Assembly: GCA_054601695.1 (NCBI GenBank)
Contig: BAAHQB010000059.1
Location: 496,001 to 560,000, forward strand
Direction of reading: 5' to 3'
DNA: 64,000 bases
DNA from: Amorphochlora amoebiformis
Taxonomy: Eukaryota; Cercozoa; Chlorarachniophyceae
Notes under the pieces: model-generated
The model's database searches: none
Told to the model about the DNA's origin: nothing
The model's input: the letters and a program-made list of their open reading frames with translations, nothing else
Translations under genes and position numbers: made by a program
Part shown: positions 33,842-46,552 of the stretch, in pieces
Layout of the letters: the number at the start of each line of letters is the position of its first letter
Position numbering within the stretch: position 1 is the stretch's first letter

Positions 33842-35853
33842 TATATATATATATTATATATATATATATATATTGGAACATACATAAACACAATATAATA
33901 TATATATATATATATATATAGTGTACTTGAGAGACTCCTGCGGCCTGTCGATATTTGGATCTCCGTCACCAAATACGTAACTGTCATGTAAGGTTTGAAA
34001 ATGCAAACTATGAGAGAAACTTCACCTTATTAACGTCGGGAATTCACCTGAATATCGACTCTAGGATCCCCATCTCGTTCCCACTTCCGTACTACATATA
34101 ATTTTTTTAAATGTAAGCTCTTAAATATTTATATATATAAATATATATATATATTATATATTTATATTATATATATATATATATGTATATAGATAGATAC
34201 ATAATTACATATATATAATATATATCCATATGCATTGTCTATGTAAATATCTACATGTATATACACACTATTCCATACGACTAAAATTAGACTATAACTT
34301 TGCTTAAACAACAACATGCAACCATCATAATCCTATTCTAACCCTAACCTTAATCTCAGCCCCAATCCTAACGATAACCGGTAGCCCTACCCTACCCTTA
34401 ACACTTCCTGAAAACCATAATATTACCGGTGCATAGTATCCATAAGGGCGATAGAAGAAAACGTCAAAAGGATTCCCGTAAAATATGTTGAAGTTAACTC
34501 CACCACCTCCAAATCCTCCTCCCCTGTCGTAAGAGAAGTCATTCCTCCCCCTACAATACAAGGTTGTTAATTATGACAACTGGTCATATTCGTGAGGGGG
34601 AGTGTAGATCCATCGTAATCAACCCCGAGGTGGAAGCTCGAAGCTTGAGTAACCAATAAAAATGAGATTTAACCGCTGTATTAAAGCTAGCACTGACCAG
34701 CTTCGGTCGTCTCTGCGGTCGTCGTCACGTGAGGATCTTGTCTGGATATACGCATGAATATATATATATATATATATATAATATATATTATATATGTATA
34801 TATTAAATGAGCATGCATATCATGCATAATATCGACAGACTTTATCCACATTCACACATGTTATACATTTCTCCCCTTACCCCTCCTGCACCCCCAGCGA
34901 GAATAATCCCAATAGCAGAGAAAACCACCGCAATAGACACGAAGATAGCTGAGAATATGCAATGCCTCAGTAAAACCCGTCCAAGTCACAACATACTTTC
35001 GCTCTGATCCCCTTACAAACCTAAGAACCCAAACCTCCTACCTATCCCGAATACGATCTTCGTGAGCTGAAGCAAGACCGGCGCAACCGATTGGAATACT
35101 TCCCTAGCCTTTGCACCGGCCGACGCAGCTTGGAGTTTTTGACCCACGTTGGGCCCAAAAGAGTAGACGATATCACCGTCCTTGGATACCTGTTGGTGAT
35201 AGGTTGCGTGTATATGTGTATGTGTAAAGATGGGTTTGGCTTTAGTGGGGTACTTCGAGGGCTCCTGAAGTAAAGGATGCTAGCTTGTTGAGTTCGCGGG
35301 TCGCCTCTGAGATCTAGTGCGGATATTTGGGATGGTTTTGAATGTGGTGACTACTATCTTTTCCATTGATAGGGTCATTTATCTTGAGATACCTTCAAAC
35401 CAGCAGCTGAAGCGGCGTCACTGGCCGTCACCCTGCCACCTGAAAAGATAGAATGAATCAAAATTGTATACGAAGAGATATAAACAAGACTCCGAGGTAC
35501 TTAGAGAGGATCTTAGGCTGAAAATGGTTCCGAAAAGTAGAACCTCTGCGCTCCACAGCTTGGACGACACTCTGTCTGGGCAGATCGAAGGTTTTCTGGT
35601 GGATAGGTATACAGTTTATGACCAGTCAGTTAGATCTAAGTATCTATAGGATGAGTAAGAGCAAAGCATTGTGTTGGGAGCTTACTTGGGCTATATCTTT
35701 CAGACGCGAGGACGATGCCGGGAGGAGGGGGGTGCGGGTTCGAGCTTGAATTTGGCGTGCAAACAAGGGTCGAGGGGCCGTAACATGGGTTACAAGGGAA
35801 CTACCAAACCCTATAGGTAGGGTCAGAACAAAGGCGAAGCGAAGGGCGGCCAT
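27071..35853 (-). CDS. At5g03900-like plastid protein ('Fe-S cluster biosynthesis family'), 22 exons
   Basis: Homologue of a membrane protein conserved in cyanobacteria and plant chloroplasts; the Fe-S label is the plant annotation and its biochemical role is not established. Exons in gene order: 35853-35686, 35571-35544, 35439-35393, 35313-35254, 35189-35042, 34948-34881, 34741-34698, 34550-34427, 34091-34048, 33980-33927, 33596-33563, 33426-33382, 33137-33093, 32521-32453, 32110-32050, 31675-31591, 31328-31304, 30529-30438, 29865-29795, 29436-29387, 28795-28742, 27178-27071; 507 aa, phases all agree. Residues 1-26 form a hydrophobic signal-like segment ([15 protein letters not shown]...), followed by a basic Ser/Thr/Arg stretch, i.e. 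a bipartite complex-plastid leader. Hallmarks: [17 protein letters not shown] (residues 105-112), helix [25 protein letters not shown] (245-253), [20 protein letters not shown] (316-326), helices at 362-383 and 384-405, EIEQRNFFR, and EWEEKL. Introns after exons 15 and 19 start with GC. The last intron (1.56 kb) is full of telomeric repeats. Confidence 0.93.
27355..27745. repeat. Interstitial telomeric tracts, both orientations
   Basis: GGTTAGGG units at about 27,360-27,405 and CCCTAA units at about 27,575-27,735, with (TA)n between. They form an inverted pair within the last intron of the At5g03900-like gene. Confidence 0.85.
27975..28660. repeat. Large degenerate telomeric tract with strand switches
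   Basis: CCCTAA-type at 27,975-28,040, GGTTAGG-type at 28,040-28,220, then CCCTAA-type to 28,655, enclosing copy 2 of the dispersed element at 28,347-28,415. It is intronic, between the last two exons of the At5g03900-like gene. Frames of 60-75 codons here are repeat artefacts. Confidence 0.88.
28347..28415 (+). repeat. Dispersed telomere-associated element, copy 2
   Basis: Matches 17,369-17,440 at nearly every position (CACTATAGCCCCACTCTG, then GGTCCTCGGACTAAGACATG). GTCCTCGGAC can fold on itself. Embedded in CCCTAA repeats, as copy 1 is. Confidence 0.85.
30900..31115. repeat. Direct repeat in intron 18 of the At5g03900-like gene
   Basis: GTGTATATACGTGTAAATATGATATACATATA at about 30,902 recurs near 31,050 as GTGTATATACGTGTACGAATATGATATACATATAAT, both followed by a GCACTAGATA or GTACTAGATA word. 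A noncoding tandem duplication around (TA)n. Confidence 0.7.
32765..32860. repeat. Short degenerate telomeric tract
   Basis: CCCTAACCCTAACC and scattered CTAACC units in an intron of the At5g03900-like gene, between exons 13 and 14. Confidence 0.7.
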
Positions 35854-36026
35854 CCTGGACCGTGAGGCTTAGTTTTTGTTGGACGGATGAGAATCCAATC
35901 GAACCACCACGGCTTTGGGTGCCGGACATGTGCCTTGGGATCCGAAATTCGGGGAATCCCCACTTTTTACCGGGATTCTCTCGTAAAATCTCTGAAAATT
36001 CGATTGACATCCAACGGTCAGCTGTC
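35854..36026. promoter_or_regulatory. 173 bp divergent promoter region
   Basis: The only DNA between the start codons of the At5g03900-like gene (minus) and kinesin-12 (plus). It is GC-balanced, free of (TA)n and has no obvious TATA box. The kinesin frame stays open upstream to an ATG at 35,862, so if that start were used the two coding regions would be only eight bases apart. A shared bidirectional promoter is the simplest reading. Confidence 0.6.
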
Positions 36027-38235
36027 ATGGCGTCGAGCAACGGCCACTCTACGGAGAATATCCGTGTGTTCGTCAAAGTACGGCCAACTAATGAGCGAGA
36101 AAACTCAGCGGCCTCGAGGAGGCATTGCATTACATACGATGAGACGGTCGCATCCGTGACGGTCAACAACAAAGCCAAGGCAACCTACACCTACGATGTG
36201 GTGGCAGGACCCACTTGCGCCCAGCAGAGCGTGTTCGAAAGAGTTGGTAGGCCAATTGCCGACACTTGCCTAAAGGGATACCATGGAACGATCTTCGCCT
36301 TCGGACAAACTGGTTCGGGTAAGACCTACACCATCCAAGGCCCGCGGACAAGTGACCATAAAGTGCGCGGACTTATGCCCCGCGTGTTCGACTATCTATT
36401 TGAGAGGATAAACGAAGAGCAGCGCTCGAAAACAAATAGAGCGAGCTACGTCATCAAGGTCTCCTTCGTGGAGATATACAACGAGAAGATCTACGATCTG
36501 CTCGAGGCCAACTCCTTTTCCCTTTCACTTCGCGAAGACTCCAAGCGTGGTGTGTATGTTGAGGGCGCGACAGAGTACACAGTCGAGTCTTCTGATGATT
36601 GCCACCGACTTCTTGAGCAAGGAATAACAAACCGCAGGGTCGGAGAGACAGAAATGAATCGGTAGGCCTGTGCAATCATGCTCATAATAATCGAGTCTCA
36701 TCCGCGATATGTCCCCTTAGGCAGTCATCCCGCTCGCATTCTGTGTACAAGATCACCATTCAATCTACTCATACTGGAGGAGATGGGGCAAGTTCAAATA
36801 CGAGTATTGTGAGTAGAACTAAACATCCCTTAAATTTCCAGGTTACGCGCAATCGATTCTCGCAGTTCAATATGATTGATCTCGCGGGATCAGAACGCCA
36901 GAAACTTACTGGTGCTGCTGGAGATCGGTGGGATTAGATTCTATAATTTACACAATTTAAATATTTAGCTAAAATTATACTTTACACATTTAAGATTCCA
37001 GTATATATCTCTTCGTCGTAAACCCCCACAACATATACATATATATTATATACAAATATATATATATATGTAAATCCAACCCTGTAAGGTTAAAAGAAGC
37101 CAGCCAGATTAACAAGTCTCTATCTGCACTTGGAAATGTCATCACGGGACTGGTGGAGAAATCAAGAGGGAAGGAACGGTATGGTTAATTTTAAAAAGAA
37201 ATATCAAACATCACCTGATGGAGATCTGATCGCAAAATCTGTGTTTATAGCCACATACCTTACCGCGATTCCGCTCTCACGTTCCTCCTAAAACAAGCCC
37301 TTGGAGGGAACTCCAAGACATACCTGATCGCTTGTGTCTCTGCATCTGGTGACGCTTTTGGCGAGACCTTGTCCACTCTTCGATTCGCCAAGAGGGCAAA
37401 GTCTATTCGAAACAAAGCCGTTTGCAATGAGAACTCCCAGTCAGTTTCGAATTCCATCACCCCAGACACCGCACCATTCCTCCTGCTCTGACCTCATATT
37501 CAATCCTAAATTTGATTCCCCAGACTCAACCTGCAGAACCTCATGAGAGAGAACAAACGTCTCAATCAGGTAATTTTCCAACCGTATTCCCGTGCTCAGA
37601 TTCCCCCCACCTCACCTTATGTCGAATAGGAAATCAACCGTCTCAGAGAGGGTATGTCAAACGAAGCAGCGTCCACGTCTCTAGTAGCCGCTCTCGGTTG
37701 CCTCAACCCTGAAGGGAAACTCGTGGTAAATCGACGTAAATATAGCATTTTCGCTCTCTTGATTTTATACTCGCACGTTGTGTATTAGGACCACAAGCAG
37801 CTTGCAGAGTACCAGCAGGAACTTCGGGCTCTCAAGCTAACGTACAAGATGACTATGACTCAAGAGAAGGAATGTCGAGAGGTACCGGTGGAAATAACTC
37901 CCCAGTACTAGATTGGCTAACAACTACAATCTCAGGAAATTAAACGCCTTCGTGAGCAGTTGACAAAGGTTTGAGCTCGCCAACTATTTTGTGTGCCCAC
38001 GTGATCTTTAGGACATTATTTTCCCCTTATAATTAGGTTCAGAAGACTTCCGATGAGAGGGAAAAGGCTAAGATTGCCGCGGATCTTCGGGTTCGCTTCC
38101 ACCAGAGGAAGGTTACTGATATGTACACACACACGTAAATATATCTCTATATATATATTTTTTTTTTGATACATGTATATACTATACATATTTGTATATA
38201 TATTTATTTACACATATGTAAACACACGAGTATAC

Positions 38236-38272
<37 letters not shown>

Positions 38273-39710
38273 CATATATATATATATATATATAAATATA
38301 TACCTATTTTTACATATATATATATCTACATACTTGTATCATACATTGGCTTAACGAATGGTATTTGACAGTTGGAGATCTTGGAGAAATCAACTGTTGC
38401 AATGGAGGAGAAAGTCAAGAGCTTGGATGGTCTCGAGGCCAAGGTTCACTCCCATATCACTACACAACACACGCATACACATTTTATATATATACACACA
38501 TACATACACACACATATATGTGTATATATATATGTTTATGTATGTATATACATATATTTATGTATATATGTATACATATATATATATGTATGTATATATA
38601 TATATATACAAACACATATATATATGTATATGTGAATATATTTGAAACTAGATATAGATATATATATATACATATATATATACATATATATATATATATA
38701 TGTCATATATGTTAATTATAGTTGAAGCAGCTCCAGGCGGGATTCGATGATGTACAGAGCAAGTCGGATCTCAAGGTTGCCCTTGCTGAGCAGGTAAGAG
38801 CACCGTATTTATATAAATATACGCACATATGTATACACACATATATATATATATATACACACACATATATATATATACATATATACATATATATAATATA
38901 TATATATATATACGTGTGTTTGTGTGTGTGTGTACATGTCCATGTATATGCTTGTACACTGATTACGTTGCGCTTAGGATACGGCTGTTCACGACCTCAA
39001 GTGTGCCATTGAGTTTCTAAACGAGTTACTGCCTGCAGACGCGGCTATTGATGACGTAAGTGCCCAAGAGTATCTACATAAATATCTTTTTTAAGTTATT
39101 CAATTGTTTTAGGAGGATTTGAGCGCATTTGGGATCATTCGGGAGAGATTGGGACATTACAAGGTTAAGTACGAGGCCTTGCAGACTGAATACTTTGCTA
39201 TCAAGCAGGTAATTTTCACCGTATTTTGGGACTGGTTGTGCGTGACAATAGGACTGATACACGTATTGTTTCAGGCAATCGAGAGCCTGGTTGATCGCGT
39301 CGAGATCCTACAAGATGAAGCTGATCGCCTCGAAGGTCATCTTGTTCCCTCAAGTCTTTCAAAAACCTATAGTCTTATTTTTGAGTGATTTTCCAGCTAG
39401 TAACGATGAGAAAGCGATGGCGATCACTCAGCTTGAGTCTAAGGTAATACAATATTCTCTCGAATACTGTATTTCTAGCGACTTATACTCTGAATGCATA
39501 TGTATGTGTATACCGGCAGATGAAAGAAGAGAAGGTAAACTATGAGAAGGAGGCTGCCAAAGCCCAGCAGGCGTTCGAAGCTAAGCTCGCAGAGTGCACT
39601 GAGATGCTCACGGTTGAAATGAAATCAGTACGAGAGAGGTAAATAGCTTGTCCATAATATACATATATATATATATATATATAATATAAATATATATATA
39701 TATATATATA

Positions 39711-39742
<32 letters not shown>

Positions 39743-41006
39743 GCATCTTATCATGTATACATCATCTACCAGGCTCGAGAAAAAGCTTAAACTAAGCCAG
39801 GAACAGATGAACGAGGTTTCGTCCTGATATGATCCAAAAGGTTAATATTCCTGACTCCGTGAATCTTAGGTGAAATCCGCCGCCGAGATGTTCGCCACCC
39901 AGGCGGGAACCCTCAAGAAGGAGGTTAAGACTCTCAAGGAGACTGTCTCATCTTTAGGTGTTCTTCTTCAACTGTGTAACAACTGGGATACTCAGATTAT
40001 CGTGAACGATGATTTAATCAGGGGACAAGGTTGAAGAGAAGGAGATGTTGAGTCAACAGTTGGGCGAGCAGATTCAGCTGGAGCATAAGAGGCATGAGAC
40101 GCAGGTTGATGCATGTATTTATGCATGTATACCTATAAAAGTATATAAGCACATATAAATACACACACATATATATGTATATATTTATATATGTATGTAT
40201 ATATATATATATAATATGTACAGTATAGCACATACATGCATACTTTCCTTTAAATCACACAATTTACACGCGACACTATAATAAAGGACATCTATATGTT
40301 TCTAAACCTCAGGTGGCCGCTTTCGAAGAGCAGATCGAGAGCCTTAATAAACAGCATACCGTTCGCGTTGCGGAAGCCAAGCAAGCTTATGAGGCCAAGC
40401 TCCAAGCTGTGTCCACCGAGTTAGCCGAGATCCAGGTGGATTTGTGCATACCTATGCGCATATAAATATACATAATTATATCTCTGTGTGGGTGTAAAGC
40501 TACTCTCTTCTAATTTTGTATCCCTCCCCCTTGATATGCTTTCGCGGTTCACAAACACTCGTGTACATGCTTACACAGCCTGCATGCAAGATCCTACTAA
40601 CACAAAAACTTATAAAAATCATCTACACGGTAAGTATGCATGGCTCTCCTCTCCGTCCTCGTCTCTCCTCCTGTTTTCTCTCTTCTATTTCTCTTGTTTC
40701 TCTTCCAGCTTCTCCGCCCAGTCCTAGTCTAATCCTGATCCTGATCCTAAACCTAGTACAAGCCAACAGGGTGCAACCGTACCGACATTTCTGATCCTAT
40801 CCTATACCAGTCCCAACCTTATATATGTATTGCATTCTGAATCGACATTATGCTCCAGGAGAATGATGAGGAGGCTAAGAAGCAAGTCCAACTTCTGCGC
40901 GCTGAGAGTTCGATGCTTAAAGAGCAGAACATGGAGGTGCTATGCGTAGTACAGAAGAATATTTTTCATATGTAAATAAGTATGTTGTATGTTGTATGTA
41001 TGTGTA

Positions 41007-41064
<58 letters not shown>

Positions 41065-41122
41065 CAACCTGTAATATAGGATGTATCTATACATACTCTT
41101 ATATATGTACCAATATACATAT

Positions 41123-41171
<49 letters not shown>

Positions 41172-41306
41172 GTGTATACATCGGTATTTCTATATAATAT
41201 ACACATATATATATTATTACATATAGGTTATATTATATACGTTTATATATTTATGTATAGTATGATACATTTATATATTTAGGTATAGTATGATACAAAG
41301 ACACAC

Positions 41307-41342
<36 letters not shown>

Positions 41343-41502
41343 GTATATGTGTATACATCGGTATTTCTATATAACATACACGCATATCTATTATTACATG
41401 TAAGTTATATTATATACGTTTATATATCTACATATAGTATGATATATATATATATATATATATACAAATATATATATATATATATTATATATATATGTAT
41501 GT

Positions 41503-41537
<35 letters not shown>

Positions 41538-42074
41538 TAAACCTCTAAATCAACCCTTCAGCTGCAAGTGGAGATGAAGTCATTGGAGCTAAAGGTGAGT
41601 CATAACCTATGAGAACGACTCCATCACACACTGAAGACTCAACTTATCCGTGGTTCCACGAAATTCAGGTTCAGCAAGAGAAGGACAAGCAACAGCAGAA
41701 AACAGCTCAATGGCAGAAAGATCTCACCGAAAAGAAGGGTGATATCCGTCCATGTATTGTCTCACACGCCTCACTTCTCCTCTATTTTTCCCTTGACTAA
41801 GTGGCTCTGCGTTGCTCTGTGTTGAAACCCATCGATAACACATTAATCATAATGTAGAGCTCTGGGCCAACCAGCACGCACAGACTGTTAAGGCTTTGGA
41901 GGAGCGCCAAAAGAGGAACATCGACACGCTCAGCTTGGAACTTAATCAGGAGATTCAGGCTCTTACCCTGGTGACTTGGGAGAGGGAGTGAAGGGAGAAG
42001 AGAAGGGCAAAGAGAGAGGGATATACAATATGTGTATATGTATACATATTATATATACATATATATATATCTAC

Positions 42075-42118
<44 letters not shown>

Positions 42119-42740
42119 CATATTTATGTAAATCAGGTGAGAGAGGGTGTAGAGAAGCAGTTAAAAGATGTCAAGGATCAGGCTCAAGATGCAGAGGTTA
42201 AGCTAAGTGTTGTGTTTTTCATTAGCAGAATTAGACAGGTGATTAATCTCTTCTCGTATTTCTTTCTCTTGCTCCGGCCTCTTTTTTACCCCTTGCAGAC
42301 GAAAATCGTTGTCTTGGAGTCGGAAAAGGCGAAAGTGGAGGCAGAGGTGACAAACATATATATATATATATATATATATTAAATATATGTATATATATAT
42401 ATTTATTTATACCTATTGTATGTATGTGTATATATGTTTATATATGTTTACAATTATACATCACACCCCTAAGGCAATGAGGAAGGAGGTTGAGTTCGCC
42501 ATGGAATTGGACCAGGCAAAGAAACAGATTCAGCATCTCGAGGACACTTTGATCATGCACAAGAGCGATTCGGAGGCTCGTGTGAATGAGGTACCGTCTT
42601 GTGAGTGTAGGTGTGGTTATGTATGCCCTTTCGTTGTGACTAAATATTTGTTTACATAGTACTATTCTTATCTTTATGTAGATATACATGTTATACTTAA
42701 TTCTGTAGTATCATCTTGTGGATGTTCGGTTGTGCCTCTC

Positions 42741-42781
<41 letters not shown>

Positions 42782-43606
42782 CGTGAGTTTTTACTGAGAT
42801 TCAACCTCAACGTGTTCTCAACCCTTCCCATTCAGGAACATGCTAAGGCAAAGAAAGCGATGGCCATTGCTCAAAAGGCGGAGTTTGACCTGTTCAATCT
42901 CAAGGAGGATAACGAGTGCTTGTGCGAGACCAACACCTTCCAGGTGCCTATTTGACATGTGTATAATATGCAACATAATACGTACCGCATATATTACATA
43001 TACATACAAGTATATATATATATATATTTAATATATATGTAACGTACCGCATATATTACATATACATACAAATATAACAAATATATATATATATATATAA
43101 TATTTATATATATCATCAATGCATCCTGTCGACTCATTGAGAAATCACAAGTATGCATGGTGCAGGAGAGTAAGATCAAGGACTTGGAAAACATTATCCG
43201 TGAGCAGAAGAAGGAGCTGTCGGAACGAATGCGAGGGATGGAAATGCGAGAAGCTGGTCTGCGTGGAGAGGTATCGTCTAATGTGTTTAACGTGTAAATG
43301 TATGTAAAAATCTTGTGTATAAACGTATATGTATATATATTTATATATATAGTATAATATAATATAATATAACATATATGTATACGCTAGATCGCGGGTG
43401 CCCAGGCGTCCTCTTTGATGGTGGAGAGGAGTCTTTCTACCAAAGTCAAAGCTCAATTGGAGGCAAATCAGGTTCTTGAGGCCAAGATTCGGGCTATGGA
43501 ACAGATAATGGCAGCCAAGCAGGTCTCAATATCCCTCCCGTATTTCCGAATGATATATTTTCTTGTCACATTTTGAAGAGAGATGAAAAATAAGATACTT
43601 TCTCTA

Positions 43607-43649
<43 letters not shown>

Positions 43650-44156
43650 AAATGTATATATACGTACTATAAATATAGTTGCGATATAATATAATTTAAA
43701 GATTCCATCTAGTACACACGTATATTACGTATATTACATATATAATATATATATATATATATATGTGTGTGTATATATTCACGTACTAAAGATGGACATG
43801 GAGAAGGAGAGAAAAGAATGGGCCTCCACGGTTGCGTCGACGGAGGAGAAGCGTCTCGAAAGAGAGCAGGAGTTTGCCCAGGAACTGCTTGGCGTCAAAA
43901 AAACACTCGAGGTTGCTTACTTCCCTTTCTAGAGTTAGCGTTAGTGGCACGACGAAGGCTGGGATTGGGGTTGGATGTTATCTCACGTGTATATTGCTTT
44001 CACCAGGAGGTGAAGGGAGCAAGGGATGTACTTATGGCTCGTGCTGCGGAAACGGAGGAAAGACATGTAAAGAAGGAGAAGGAGCTTGCATGTAAACTAG
44101 TCGACACCAAGAAAGCGCTGATGGTATCTTGATACCTTTTGTATACTTAATTTCTT

Positions 44157-44198
<42 letters not shown>

Positions 44199-44417
44199 TG
44201 TGCATACAAGGCGGATATTGAGAACATAAAGAGAGAAAGGGACGAATCTACGGCTCGAGCTGAGGAATTGCAGACAAAGCATGTAGAGAAGGAGAAAGAG
44301 CTTGCCCGTGACTTGGCCGACAGTAAGAAAACTCTCAAGGTATCTTGTAGAGATTTGTGTCCGTACGCAGTTCACGATAAATTATATGTATGAATATATA
44401 TACATATATGTATATGG

Positions 44418-44449
<32 letters not shown>

Positions 44450-44647
44450 GTAAATATGTGTACATATATGTATTGAATGTATATATATTTTTTTTTAATA
44501 TTTACATATATATGTATATATATATATATGCTAATGATAATAGTAATGAGATACAGAAAGGGTAGTCGAGAGATCATCCAATTGTTTCTATTAGACATGT
44601 ATTTATGTATATTCGTATATGTATGTATGCTCTATATGTATTTGTAC

Positions 44648-44687
<40 letters not shown>

Positions 44688-45225
44688 GCATCTGGGAATT
44701 AACACATTCAGAAACAAGCGTCGGCGATGAAGGAAGTCAGTGACAAGGCCAAGTTGCTTAGCCTTACGCTCGAAGATGAGAATTATGCTCGACAAAAGGC
44801 GCAGATGCAGCTCGAGGCTCTACGTAAATCCCTAATCTCTTATTTTTTATCCCTCCCCCTCTCTTTCTGTCCCTGTCTGCATCTCAAAAATAGCTACATT
44901 CGCAAAACAAGAAATAAACGGAGTCTGTATTTTTTTAACTTTTTTCTCCCTCTCTTTCTTGCGCTAACAATTACGTCTATATACGCCAACAGGCAAGGAG
45001 AGGAAAATCGAGATCCGCCAGAAGAAGAAAAATGAGGAGATGCTCTCCGCGCGCATCAAAGAGGCTGAGAAGAAATGGGAGGAGGCGAGAAAAGAACAGA
45101 AGATCGCAACTCTTGATCGCTCCAAGTTTGAGAGAGAGGTCCTCTCAAATTTTCCTATATCCAATCCCCTAGTATACATTATCCTTATGTAAAACCCAGA
45201 AATATTTGAATATATATACACACAT

Positions 45226-45270
<45 letters not shown>

Positions 45271-45684
45271 CATATGTGTCTGTACATATACACATATATA
45301 TATATATATATAATATATATATATATATAAATATGTGTATATATTTATATATATTTTATATATATGTATATATATTTCATTTATATACATTATAATATGT
45401 TAAAAACAGGTGAAATCCTTGAGAGGCGCTGGAGATCGAGTAAAGAAGATGAGGGCCATGTGCGAGGATATGAAAAAGGTGTAGCTTCTCCTTATTTTTT
45501 TTCGTTTAAAGATTTGGTTTCTATCTGGTTATTTTTCTTTAAAGGTTTAGTTTCTATCCTGATTTTCTTCTCTATGAAATTAATTCCGCTATGGTCTCGC
45601 TTTTAAGATACTAAGTATGGTACATAATATAATAATATATATAATATAATAATATATATATGTATATGTGTATATGTACACATG

Positions 45685-45715
<31 letters not shown>

Positions 45716-46149
45716 TGTAAAGGCTAAGGAAAGCGCCGTTGAGGCCATGAAGATTGCAGAGGACAAAGCAAGGAGAATAAAGGTAAAACACGGATGAAAA
45801 TAGCCCGAAAATGTGGTTCTAACTTATGTTTCCTCTGGAACAGGAAGAAAATGCTCGACTTGTCGGGCACCAGAACCCGAATCAGAAGATCCAGCATCAC
45901 ATGCGCATAAAGGTCTATTGAACAAAAGTACGGTGTGATATTTATTTATATGTACATATATATATATATATATGTATGTATGTTCACATGTTATGTTCGT
46001 GTGTATGTTCTTCTCATCAATTTTTTTTCATCTGCAGCAAGAAAACGCGAGTCTGAAGAATAGGATTCTCAAACTCGAGTCAGAGCTTCGCAAAGCGGAG
46101 TTCAAGATTCGCGGATCTGATCGAGTGTTGAGGTGAATATGTATACAAG

Positions 46150-46182
<33 letters not shown>

Positions 46183-46552
46183 ATCCGCGGATCTGATCGA
46201 GTGTTGAGGTGAATATGTATACAAGAAATATATGTATATATATATATATATATATGTACATATATATAATGTACATGTATATATATATATATATATTTGT
46301 AATATATATATATATATGTATATGTATATGTATATAAACACCTAAGACCTCAAATGCACAATGTATATTTTACAAATGAACGAAGTATTTAAGCAATCCA
46401 ATGCATGCAGGTCGACAGCCACCCGAACCCACCACAGAAAGGGATTGAAGAAAGCTAGTTTAGCTAACGTCAAACTCGATAATGACAGTGACAAGGAGAA
46501 TTTGCCACCTTCTTACCATAACCGATCCACCAAACTCAAGTCTCATAGCTAG
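36027..46552 (+). CDS. KIF15: Kinesin-12 (KIF15-like) motor, 41 exons
   Basis: Plus-end-directed microtubule motor of the spindle/phragmoplast class. Exons: 36027-36661, 36721-36808, 36842-36927, 37089-37178, 37251-37439, 37524-37569, 37630-37725, 37789-37881, 37936-37968, 38037-38111, 38372-38443, 38722-38793, 38978-39055, 39113-39208, 39275-39335, 39397-39443, 39520-39638, 39773-39815, 39870-39957, 40022-40104, 40313-40435, 40859-40936, 41562-41594, 41669-41738, 41858-41970, 42137-42196, 42299-42346, 42474-42590, 42836-42943, 43166-43270, 43391-43522, 43792-43911, 44007-44123, 44211-44339, 44712-44823, 44993-45138, 45410-45478, 45723-45782, 45844-45912, 46038-46132, 46411-46552. This gives 1,411 aa (human KIF15 is 1,388), all GT-AG and phase-consistent. 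N-terminal motor: GQTGSGKT at 93-100, [15 protein letters not shown] at 214-218, DLAGSE at 254-259, [10 protein letters not shown], ending near residue 360. A coiled coil follows to about 1,330. The family tail signature [18 protein letters not shown] (about 1312-1329) fixes the class. The exon 10 donor (38,111) is the least certain boundary. I chose ATG 36,027 because the motor begins ten codons later. Confidence 0.97.
41160..41430. repeat. Direct repeat of about 85 bp in kinesin intron 22
   Basis: GTGTATACATCGGTATTTCTATATAA at about 41,171 recurs at about 41,350 with the same following ATTATTACAT and GTTATATTATATACGTTTAT. A third partial copy of the tail (TTATATATTTAGGTATAGTATGATACA) lies at 41,271-41,297. 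Separated by (TA)n; not exon-related. Confidence 0.8.
43792..44339 (+). repeat. Three consecutive kinesin exons encoding a repeated ~40-residue coiled-coil unit
   Basis: Exons 32, 33 and 34 (40, 39 and 43 residues) share the pattern E-[KR]-H/L-x-[KR]-E-[KQ]-E-[LF]-A-x-x-L-x-x-x-KK-[TA]-[37 protein letters not shown] and [18 protein letters not shown]. All are phase 0 and flanked by similar introns. This looks like tandem exon duplication within the stalk. Confidence 0.8.
46180..46215 (+). repeat. Partial copy of the end of kinesin exon 40
   Basis: Repeats CGCGGATCTGATCGAGTGTTGAG plus donor and the next 20 intron bases from 46,110-46,160, directly downstream and separated by (TA)n. The copy is nearly exact, so recent. 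Confidence 0.93.

Noticed and set aside
35862-36026. N-terminal extension of kinesin from ATG 35,862
   Set aside because: The frame is open, but the 55 extra residues have no kinesin similarity and would leave eight bases to the neighbouring start codon. The motor begins right after Met 36,027.
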